39,860 nt of DNA from Bacillus sanguinis (GTDB taxonomy: Bacteria; Bacillota; Bacilli; Bacillales; Bacillaceae_G). Within the stretch, counting starts at the first letter, position 1; the number at the start of each line of letters is the position of its first letter. Location of the stretch: contig NZ_BOQB01000065.1 in NCBI RefSeq assembly GCF_018332475.1, positions 1 through 39,860 on the forward strand, given 5' to 3'. This document shows positions 33,034-39,860 of this stretch, in pieces. The position numbers were made by a program, and so were the translations under genes. A model generated the notes under the pieces. That model was given only the letters and a program-made list of their open reading frames with translations. It did no database searches and was not told the origin of the DNA.

Positions 33034-34275
33034 ATGGGATATTACGACGGACCAAATTTAAATGAAGAGCATAGTGAAACGAGAGAAGTGAGAAAATCAG
33101 GTAGTAAAAAAGGCTATTTCTTCACAGGTTTAGTGGGAGCTGTAGTCGGAGCGGTTTCGATTAGTTTTGCAGCACCATATATGCCATGGGCTCAAAATAA
33201 TGGAGCGGCTGTATCGTCATTTAGTTCGGATTCAAAAGTTGAAGGTACTGTAGTTCCTGTTGTCAATAAAACAAAAAATGAAACGGATTTACCTGGTATG
33301 ATTGAAGGCGCGAAAGATGTTGTTGTAGGTGTTATTAATATGCAACAAAGTATTGATCCATTTGCAATGCAACCGACAAGCCAAGAACAACAAGCTGGTT
33401 CAGGATCAGGTGTTATTTATAAAAAAGCAGGAAATAAAGCATATATTGTAACAAACAATCATGTAGTAGACGGAGCAAATAAACTGGCTGTAAAATTAAG
33501 TGATGGTAAAAAGGTAGATGCAAAACTAGTAGGGAAAGATCCTTGGTTAGATTTAGCTGTTGTTGAAATTGATGGATCTAATGTAAATAAAGTTGCCACT
33601 TTAGGTGATTCAAGTAAACTTCGTGCGGGTGAAAAAGCGATTGCAATCGGTAATCCACTTGGATTTGACGGAAGTGTAACAGAAGGTATTATTAGTAGTA
33701 AAGAACGTGAAATTCCAGTAGATATCGATGGCGATAAGCGTGCAGATTGGAATGCTCAAGTTATTCAAACAGATGCAGCGATTAACCCAGGTAATAGTGG
33801 TGGTGCGTTATTTAACCAAAATGGTGAAATAATTGGAATTAATTCAAGTAAAATTGCACAACAAGAAGTTGAAGGAATTGGATTTGCTATTCCAATTAAT
33901 ATCGCAAAACCAGTTATTGAATCACTTGAAAAAGACGGAGTAGTGAAACGTCCAGCTCTTGGAGTAGGTGTCGTTTCATTAGAAGATGTGCAAGCTTATG
34001 CGGTAAATCAATTGAAAGTACCGAAAGAAGTAACAAATGGAGTTGTATTAGGTAAAATTTATCCAATATCACCTGCAGAAAAAGCTGGTTTAGAGCAATA
34101 TGATATTGTAGTAGCATTAGATGATCAAAAAGTAGAAAACTCACTTCAATTCCGTAAATATTTATATGAAAAGAAAAAAGTAGGCGAGAAAGTAGAAGTT
34201 ACATTCTATCGTAACGGTCAAAAAATGACGAAAACAGCCACTTTAGCAGATAACTCAGCTACAAAGAATCAATAA
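33034..34275 (+). CDS. htrA: HtrA-like serine protease, membrane-anchored
   Basis: 413 residues. A cytoplasmic N-terminus, one membrane segment (about residues 28-48), an S1-type protease domain with triad H143 (NNHVVDG), D173 (DLAVVEI) and S255 (GNSGGA), then one PDZ domain (about 300-400). It degrades misfolded proteins outside the membrane. In B. subtilis htrA is controlled by CssRS; that pair is not here. The ATG follows GAGAGGGGAAA. Confidence 0.95.
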   Translation: MGYYDGPNLNEEHSETREVRKSGSKKGYFFTGLVGAVVGAVSISFAAPYMPWAQNNGAAVSSFSSDSKVEGTVVPVVNKTKNETDLPGMIEGAKDVVVGVINMQQSIDPFAMQPTSQEQQAGSGSGVIYKKAGNKAYIVTNNHVVDGANKLAVKLSDGKKVDAKLVGKDPWLDLAVVEIDGSNVNKVATLGDSSKLRAGEKAIAIGNPLGFDGSVTEGIISSKEREIPVDIDGDKRADWNAQVIQTDAAINPGNSGGALFNQNGEIIGINSSKIAQQEVEGIGFAIPINIAKPVIESLEKDGVVKRPALGVGVVSLEDVQAYAVNQLKVPKEVTNGVVLGKIYPISPAEKAGLEQYDIVVALDDQKVENSLQFRKYLYEKKKVGEKVEVTFYRNGQKMTKTATLADNSATKNQ

Positions 34276-34283
34276 TCGGAATA

Positions 34284-34322
34284 AAAGAAAGTCTCTTTCA
34301 TGTTGAAAGAGACTTTCTTTAT
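34284..34322 (+). terminator. Terminator of htrA
   Basis: A perfect 17-bp stem (34284-34300 with 34304-34320, loop TGT) ending in TTTCTTT. Confidence 0.85.
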
Positions 34323-34354
34323 CGGCTATACTAAAGGAATAGGAGGGATTAATT

Positions 34355-34768
34355 ATGATGATTGAAAACCCAACTCGTACGGAAATTGGTGAAGTATTAA
34401 AGAAAAGCAAAACGATTGCAGTTGTTGGATTATCGGATAAACCAGAACGTACATCGTATATGGTTTCAAAAGCAATGCAAGATGCAGGGTATCGCATTAT
34501 TCCAGTAAACCCAACAGTAGATGAGGTGCTTGGAGAAAAGGCAGTTTCTTCACTAAAGGATATTAAGGAACACGTTGACATTGTAAATGTATTCCGTCGT
34601 TCAGAATTTTTAATGGGTGTTGCAAAAGAATTTGTGGAGATTGATGCAGATGTTTTTTGGGCACAATTAGGAGTACAAGATGAAGATACATATAAACTTT
34701 TAAAAGAAAAAGACTATACTGTAATAATGGATCGTTGTATTAAAGTAGAACATGCGATGACAAAATAG
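34355..34768 (+). CDS. yneT: CoA-binding protein YneT
   Basis: 137 residues, a single Rossmann CoA-binding domain like the N-terminal part of succinyl-CoA synthetase alpha (TIAVVGLSDKPERTSYMV; VDIVNVFRR; DVFWAQLGVQDE). It has no catalytic domain. It may sense or carry CoA esters; the role is unknown. The position before parE equals yneT of B. subtilis. The start follows AGGAGGGA. Confidence 0.9.
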   Translation: MMIENPTRTEIGEVLKKSKTIAVVGLSDKPERTSYMVSKAMQDAGYRIIPVNPTVDEVLGEKAVSSLKDIKEHVDIVNVFRRSEFLMGVAKEFVEIDADVFWAQLGVQDEDTYKLLKEKDYTVIMDRCIKVEHAMTK

Positions 34769-34842
34769 TATAGATTTAAAGGTAGAAAGATTGATTCAGC
34801 CCTCGTTATAGATGAGTAGGGCCGATGAACGGGGTGTTCATC

Positions 34843-34938
34843 ATGAGATTTTTTAAAGGCTGTTTTTGGGGATTGTTACTTGTTATCCCATTTTGGATAT
34901 TGATCATTTGGATCATAATAAAGGTTTGGAATGTGTAA
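34843..34938 (+). CDS. 31-residue single-helix membrane peptide
   Basis: ATG at 34843 with GGGGTG 6 nt upstream. The peptide begins MRFFKGCFWG, carries a hydrophobic helix rich in Ile, Leu and Trp (residues 9-27) and ends KVWNV. A positively charged N-terminus and hydrophobic body fit a membrane miniprotein or a hydrophobic type I toxin-like peptide. Too short for a family call. It stands alone between yneT and parE, with a terminator behind. Confidence 0.5.
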   Translation: MRFFKGCFWGLLLVIPFWILIIWIIIKVWNV

Positions 34939-35002
34939 TCTTGGTATACATATCCATTTCTCGTTGACAAACGATTATTTTTCTGAAATAGTAGCCTAGA
35001 GG

Positions 35003-35029
35003 AATCCTTGTGAAAAACAAGGATTTTTC
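35003..35029 (+). terminator. Terminator upstream of parE
   Basis: AATCCTTG (35003-35010) pairs with CAAGGATT (35018-35025), followed by TTTCT. Confidence 0.75.
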
Positions 35030-35142
35030 TATTGAAAATGGTATATAAAAGAGATAAGATAACTTGCCAAAACTATAGTCGAGGCGTTATTCTATAATAG
35101 AAACATATGTTCTGATTTTGGATTAGGAAAGGGGCAAGGAGT

Positions 35143-37107
35143 TTGGCGAAGCATCAGTTCCAATATAATGAAGATGCGATTCAAGTGTTAGAAGGACTTG
35201 AAGCCGTTCGAAAACGCCCGGGTATGTATATCGGGAGTACGGATAGCCGTGGATTGCATCATTTAGTATATGAAATAGTAGATAACTCCGTTGACGAAGC
35301 GTTAGCGGGATTTGGCGACGAAATTTCAGTCGTAATACATAAAGATAATAGTATTAGCGTTATAGATAAAGGGCGAGGAATGCCTACGGGGATGCATAAA
35401 CTTGGAAAACCTACACCTGAAGTTATTTTAACTGTACTTCATGCTGGTGGTAAGTTTGGACAAGGTGGTTACAAAACGAGTGGTGGTTTACACGGTGTTG
35501 GGGCATCGGTTGTAAATGCCTTATCAGAATGGTTAGTCGTAACGATTAAGCGTGACGGAAATATTTACGAACAACGCTTTGAAAATGGTGGTGTTCCTGT
35601 AACGACGCTTGAGAAAATCGGAAAGACGAAAGAGTCTGGTACTACGATGCATTTCAAACCAGATACAACGATTTTCAGCACGACAAATTATAATTATGAA
35701 ACATTATGTGAGAGATTACGCGAATCTGCATTCTTATTAAAAGGGATGAAAATCTCGATAAAAGATGAACGAAATGATTTACAGGATGTATTTCACTATG
35801 AAACAGGAATTGAAGCTTTCGTTTCATATTTAAACGAAGAAAAAGATTCCATTCATCCAGTTGTATACTTCACTGGTGAACAAAATGGAATTGAAGCAGA
35901 ACTAGCATTTCAATTTAACGATGGCTACTCAGAAAATATTTTGTCGTTCGTAAATAACGTACGTACAAAAGATGGTGGAACACATGAAGCTGGATTTAAA
36001 ACAGCAATGACTCGTGTGTTCAATGAGTATGCTCGTAAAGTTTCGCTATTGAAAGAAAAAGATAAAAACTTAGAAGGTACAGATATTCGTGAAGGCGTAG
36101 CGGCTATCGTTTCTGTACGTGTACCAGAAGAAGTACTTCAGTTTGAAGGACAAACGAAGGGGAAACTAGGTACAAGTGAAGCTCGTTCTTCAATTGATGC
36201 CATTGTATCAGAGCATTTAGCTTACTTTTTAGAGGAAAACCCGGATGTAGCTACACTTCTTGTGAGAAAGGCAGTTAAAGCAGCGCAAGCACGTGAGGCT
36301 GCTCGTAAAGCGAGAGAAGAAGCACGTAGTGGTAAGAAGAAAAAAAAATCAGAAGGTACGTTAAGCGGGAAGTTAACACCTGCACAATCACGTAATCCTC
36401 AGAAAAACGAATTGTATTTAGTAGAGGGTGACTCTGCCGGTGGTTCAGCGAAACAAGGAAGAGACCGTCGTTTCCAGGCCGTATTACCGTTACGTGGTAA
36501 AGTAATTAATACAGAAAAAGCAAAGCTTGCTGATATCTTTAAAAATGAAGAGATTAATACAATCATTTATGCTATCGGTGGAGGCGTAGGGAATGAATTT
36601 GATGTGGAAGATATTAATTACGATAAAGTCGTAATTATGACTGATGCCGATACAGACGGAGCACATATTCAAGTATTGTTATTAACGTTCTTCTACAGAT
36701 ATATGAAACCACTTATCGAAGCTGGTAAAGTGTTTATCGCACTTCCTCCTTTATACAAAGTAAGTAAAGGAAAAGGCAAGAGTGAAGTAATTGAATACGC
36801 TTGGTCAGATGAGGAATTAGACGGTGTAACGAAAAAAGTTGGAAAAGGCTATATGTTACAACGTTATAAAGGACTTGGTGAAATGAATGCGGATCAATTA
36901 TGGGAAACAACAATGAATCCTGAAACGCGTACATTAATTCGCGTGAAAATTGATGATGCAGCAAGAGCAGAGCGTCGTGTTACAACATTAATGGGCGATA
37001 AAGTAGAACCGCGCCGTAAATGGATTGAACGTAATGTACAGTTTGGTATGCAAGAAGAAGGAAATATTTTAGAAAATGAAATGATTATGGAGACGGAGGT
37101 GGAATAA
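35143..37107 (+). CDS. parE: DNA topoisomerase IV subunit B
   Basis: 654 residues from a TTG; GAAAGGGG lies 8 nt upstream, while a nearer AAGGAG is only one base away. ATPase GHKL motifs ([28 protein letters not shown]), transducer, and the TOPRIM domain with EGDSAGGSA and DADTDGAHI. With ParC it decatenates daughter chromosomes. It is ParE rather than GyrB because of its pairing with parC and not gyrA. parC starts two bases after the stop codon. Confidence 0.95.
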   Translation: MAKHQFQYNEDAIQVLEGLEAVRKRPGMYIGSTDSRGLHHLVYEIVDNSVDEALAGFGDEISVVIHKDNSISVIDKGRGMPTGMHKLGKPTPEVILTVLHAGGKFGQGGYKTSGGLHGVGASVVNALSEWLVVTIKRDGNIYEQRFENGGVPVTTLEKIGKTKESGTTMHFKPDTTIFSTTNYNYETLCERLRESAFLLKGMKISIKDERNDLQDVFHYETGIEAFVSYLNEEKDSIHPVVYFTGEQNGIEAELAFQFNDGYSENILSFVNNVRTKDGGTHEAGFKTAMTRVFNEYARKVSLLKEKDKNLEGTDIREGVAAIVSVRVPEEVLQFEGQTKGKLGTSEARSSIDAIVSEHLAYFLEENPDVATLLVRKAVKAAQAREAARKAREEARSGKKKKKSEGTLSGKLTPAQSRNPQKNELYLVEGDSAGGSAKQGRDRRFQAVLPLRGKVINTEKAKLADIFKNEEINTIIYAIGGGVGNEFDVEDINYDKVVIMTDADTDGAHIQVLLLTFFYRYMKPLIEAGKVFIALPPLYKVSKGKGKSEVIEYAWSDEELDGVTKKVGKGYMLQRYKGLGEMNADQLWETTMNPETRTLIRVKIDDAARAERRVTTLMGDKVEPRRKWIERNVQFGMQEEGNILENEMIMETEVE

Positions 37108-37108
37108 C

Positions 37109-39532
37109 ATGCAAGCAGAGAAGTTTCATGACCTCCCGCTTGAAGACGTGTTAGGTGATCGCTTTGCACGTTATAGTAAATATATTATTCAAGATCGCGC
37201 GCTTCCAGATGCGCGTGACGGCTTAAAACCAGTACAAAGACGTATTTTATATTCTATGTATGTAGAAGGAAATGTACATGATAAAGCGTTCCGGAAGTCA
37301 GCTAAAACAGTCGGTAACGTTATTGGTAACTATCATCCGCACGGTGATTCCTCTGTATATGAAGCAATGGTACGCTTAAGCCAAACTTGGAAAGTACGTA
37401 ATGTTTTAGTTGAAATGCACGGTAATAACGGTAGTGTTGATGGGGACCCAGCGGCAGCGATGCGTTATACGGAAGCTCGTTTATCACCAATCGCATCTGA
37501 ATTATTACGTGATCTTGATAAAGAAACAGTTGAATTTGTGTCAAACTTTGATGACACGAGTGAAGAACCGGTTGTATTACCAGCAGCGTTCCCGAATTTA
37601 TTAGTGAACGGATCTACAGGGATTTCTGCTGGTTATGCAACAGAAATTCCTCCGCATCATCTTGGAGAAGTTATTGACGCTACAATGATGCGTATTGATA
37701 AGCCAAATAGTACTGTTGATGATTTATTAACAGTTATGAAAGGACCAGATTTCCCAACAGGCGGTATTATTCAAGGGATTGATGGTATTAAAAAGGCGTA
37801 TGAAACAGGTAAAGGTAAAATTATTATTCGCGGAAAAGCAGAAGTTGAAACAGTGCGCGGTGGGAAACAACAAATTGTAATCACTGAAATTCCTTACGAA
37901 GTGAATAAGGCAAACCTAGTAAAGAAAATGGATGAATTACGTCTAGATAAAAAGTTAGATGGTATTGCTGAAGTGCGTGATGAGACAGATCGTACTGGTT
38001 TACGAATTGTTGTTGAATTAAAGAAAGAAGCAAACGCCGAAGGTATTTTAAATTATTTATATAAAAATACAGATTTACAAATTCCATATAACTTTAATAT
38101 GGTAGCAATCAATAATCGTCGTCCAACACTTATGACATTACCGAAAATTTTGGATGCTTATATTGGACATCAAAAAGAGGTTATTACGAGACGTTCGCAA
38201 TATGAATTAAGAAAAGCAGAAAATCGTCAACATATTGTAGAAGGTTTAAAGAAAGCATTATCGATTTTAGACCAAGTAATCGAGACAATCCGAGCTTCAA
38301 AAGATAAACGTAATGCGAAAGATAATTTAAGTGCAAAATTTGGCTTTACAGAAGCGCAGGCGGAAGCAATTGTTTCCTTGCAATTATATCGCTTAACGAA
38401 TACAGACATTACGGCGTTACAAGAAGAAGCAGATGAGCTTAATAAGAAAATTCTAGAGCTACAGTCAATTTTACAAAGTGAAAAAAGATTACTTCAAGTC
38501 ATTAAAACTGATTTGAAGAGAGTTAAGAAAACATATAGTGATGATCGTCGCGCTATTATTGAAGAACAAATTGAAGAAATTAAAATAGACGTAGAAGTGA
38601 TGATTCCACAAGAAGATGTCATCGTTACTGTAACGAAAGAAGGATATGTGAAACGTACTGGATGGCGCTCACATAATGCATCAAACGGCAAAGACTTCGG
38701 TATGAAAGAGGGTGACATCTTACTTGAACGATTCGATACGAATACGACAGAGACAGTCCTCTTATTTACGAATAAAGGAAACTATATATATCTGCCAGTA
38801 TACGAAATGCCAGATATTCGTTGGAAAGATTTAGGTCAGCACGTTGCAAATATCGTTTCACTCGACCGAGATGAAACAATCATTTGGGCAACGGTTGTAC
38901 CGAACTTTGAGGAAGAAAAACGATTTATCGTATTTGTAACACGAAATGGTATGATAAAGAAAACAGAATTAAATCAATATAAAGTTCAGCGTTATTCAAG
39001 GGCATTCGTTGCTGTAAACTTGAAAAAAGATGATGAAGTTGTCGATATATTTGCGACAGATGGAACGAGTGATATTGTTCTTGCTACACACGGTGCATAT
39101 GCACTTATTTTTCATGAAGATGAAGTAAGTCCAGTCGGTGTAAGAGCTGCTGGTGTGAAAGCAATTAATTTAAAAGAAGATGACTATGTCGCTTCTGGTA
39201 AACCGTTAAATGGTGACAAAGATCAACTTATTCTCGTAACGCAGCGCGGTGCTGTAAAACGTCTAAAAGCATCAGAAATTGAGAAATCAACGAGGGCGAA
39301 GCGAGGACTTGTTATTTTCAAAGAGTTAAAACGTAATCCGTACCGCATTGTCGGTATTGAAATCGTTAGAGACGATGAATTAGTTTACATGAAGACAGAG
39401 AAACATATTGTAGAAGAAATTGATCCGAAAGCGTATCGAAATAAAGACCGGTATAGTAACGGTAGTTTAGTCCTAGATGTTAATGATACTGGTGAAGTTA
39501 TTGAAACGTGGACGAAAAAACGACCGGAGTAA
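37109..39532 (+). CDS. parC: DNA topoisomerase IV subunit A
   Basis: 807 residues. The breakage-reunion domain carries the catalytic Tyr120 ([10 protein letters not shown]); the C-terminal part is a beta-pinwheel with GyrA-box-like repeats. The quinolone-determining region reads [12 protein letters not shown], with Ser81 and Glu85 unchanged, so no common resistance substitution is present here. Start ATG after GGAGGTGGA within parE's end; the pair forms an operon. Known as grlA in some Gram-positives. Confidence 0.96.
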   Translation: MQAEKFHDLPLEDVLGDRFARYSKYIIQDRALPDARDGLKPVQRRILYSMYVEGNVHDKAFRKSAKTVGNVIGNYHPHGDSSVYEAMVRLSQTWKVRNVLVEMHGNNGSVDGDPAAAMRYTEARLSPIASELLRDLDKETVEFVSNFDDTSEEPVVLPAAFPNLLVNGSTGISAGYATEIPPHHLGEVIDATMMRIDKPNSTVDDLLTVMKGPDFPTGGIIQGIDGIKKAYETGKGKIIIRGKAEVETVRGGKQQIVITEIPYEVNKANLVKKMDELRLDKKLDGIAEVRDETDRTGLRIVVELKKEANAEGILNYLYKNTDLQIPYNFNMVAINNRRPTLMTLPKILDAYIGHQKEVITRRSQYELRKAENRQHIVEGLKKALSILDQVIETIRASKDKRNAKDNLSAKFGFTEAQAEAIVSLQLYRLTNTDITALQEEADELNKKILELQSILQSEKRLLQVIKTDLKRVKKTYSDDRRAIIEEQIEEIKIDVEVMIPQEDVIVTVTKEGYVKRTGWRSHNASNGKDFGMKEGDILLERFDTNTTETVLLFTNKGNYIYLPVYEMPDIRWKDLGQHVANIVSLDRDETIIWATVVPNFEEEKRFIVFVTRNGMIKKTELNQYKVQRYSRAFVAVNLKKDDEVVDIFATDGTSDIVLATHGAYALIFHEDEVSPVGVRAAGVKAINLKEDDYVASGKPLNGDKDQLILVTQRGAVKRLKASEIEKSTRAKRGLVIFKELKRNPYRIVGIEIVRDDELVYMKTEKHIVEEIDPKAYRNKDRYSNGSLVLDVNDTGEVIETWTKKRPE

Positions 39533-39539
39533 AGAAAAG

Positions 39540-39575
39540 CATCTTGCTATGAATAATGGCAAGATGTTTTTTTCT
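39540..39575 (+). terminator. Terminator of parEC
   Basis: CATCTTGC (39540-39547) pairs with GCAAGATG (39559-39566), followed by TTTTTTTC. Confidence 0.85.
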
Positions 39576-39644
39576 AGGCAAATTATTATGTAAATAATAA
39601 TAATCTTGTTATAATAACTGAATGAAATCGTTCTCATAAAGTGA

Positions 39645-39785
39645 AACTTTAATCATTGGGGATTTTCTTTATCCCCAATGATTATGAGTTGAACCAATCG
39701 GACTTTAACGGGCAGTCGATCCCTCACTTAATTTCTTTGCTTTCGCTGAATTTTGAGGTAGGAATCTTACTGCCCGTTAAAGCGG
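39645..39785. repeat. Structured repeat-like element
   Basis: Two nested features. A short hairpin: AATCATTGGGGAT (39651-39663) with ATCCCCAATGATT, loop TTTCTTT. Then a long-range stem: CTTTAACGGGCAGT (about 39702) with ACTGCCCGTTAAAG (about 39769), enclosing some 54 bases. The sequence resembles the intergenic bcr-type repeats of the B. cereus group, as I recall them; the class is not certain. It has no ORF. Confidence 0.55.
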
Positions 39786-39803
39786 GACAGATGGAGGGGC
39801 AAC

Positions 39804-39860
39804 ATGAAAAAAATAGGTGTAGGGATTGTAGGGTTTGGATTTTCTAGTACAACATTTCAT
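39804..39860 (+). CDS. Gfo/Idh/MocA-type oxidoreductase, 5' end only
   Basis: The first 19 codons reach the window edge. ATG after TGGAGGGGC. The residues KKIGVGIVGFGFSSTTFH give the Rossmann start (G-x-V-GFG-F) with the FH typical of NAD-dependent Gfo/Idh/MocA oxidoreductases. Only the nucleotide-binding start is visible, so the substrate is unknown. Confidence 0.8.
   Translation, partial: MKKIGVGIVGFGFSSTTFH

Noticed and set aside
37109-37600. Quinolone-resistance substitution in ParC
   Set aside because: Ser81 and Glu85 are the usual susceptible residues.
39620-39645. Fur-like box TGAAATCGTTCTCA before the oxidoreductase
   Set aside because: One base short of the 7-1-7 pattern and weakly symmetric.

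Overview
The window is low-GC Gram-positive chromosomal DNA that reads as the Bacillus cereus group. The basis is strong GGAGG-type ribosome binding sites, occasional TTG/GTG starts, small acid-soluble spore protein genes (sspP, sspO, sspN), the spore cortex enzyme SleL, and an NprR-type regulator. The right half keeps the backbone order known from B. subtilis (cotM-sspP-sspO-citB-yneN-sspN-yneP-yneR-plsY-yneT-parE-parC), with B. cereus-type insertions between backbone genes. No rRNA, tRNA, CRISPR array, prophage or complete insertion sequence was seen.

Layout. 1-2.9 kb: the 3' end of a DUF4822 tandem-repeat protein, a CsbD-like stress protein, a GNAT acetyltransferase and a zinc-ribbon miniprotein. 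2.9-5.5 kb: a membrane-anchored XRE regulator followed by a two-gene ABC-2 exporter. 5.5-10.5 kb: an acyl-CoA ligase behind a promoter with a CcpA-type cre site, then the biotin locus bioY-yhfT-yhfS, whose promoter region holds two BirA-like operators of identical geometry. 10.5-13 kb: an AT-rich accessory patch with an NprR/PlcR-type regulator that has no obvious cognate peptide gene, a decayed gene and a small membrane protein. 13-17.3 kb: DUF6434/SAP-like protein, Nudix hydrolase, AlaX-type tRNA editing protein, a hypothetical protein and an MFS exporter. 17.3-22.3 kb: cotM, sspP, a small helical protein, a polysaccharide deacetylase, sspO and aconitase. 22.4-26.3 kb: ABC exporter, small membrane protein, ResA/YneN-like thioredoxin, DEDDh exonuclease. 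26.3-29.6 kb: Fbp-like small basic protein, sspN, sleL, YneP thioesterase, YneR HesB-like protein and plsY. 29.8-34.8 kb: anaerobic nrdDG, an orphan OmpR-family response regulator, htrA and the CoA-binding protein YneT. 34.8-39.5 kb: a 31-residue membrane peptide and topoisomerase IV (parE-parC). The right edge carries a repeat-like structured element and the start of a Gfo/Idh/MocA oxidoreductase.

How the genes work together. Sporulation genes sit beside housekeeping genes, and their compartment-specific promoters can be read directly: sigma-K type for cotM, sigma-G type for sspP, and a sigma-G-like promoter ahead of the fbp-like/sspN pair. Metabolic control is also visible: BirA sites for bioY, a cre-like site for the acyl-CoA ligase, FNR- and NrdR-like boxes before nrdD, and three 11-bp-phased repeats before htrA. 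Most genes are ordinary for this group. The best leads are the duplicated BirA operator, a YhfS thiolase without its second catalytic Cys, the phased repeats between the orphan regulator and htrA, the tandem terminators ahead of the ABC exporter, and the structured repeat at the right edge.
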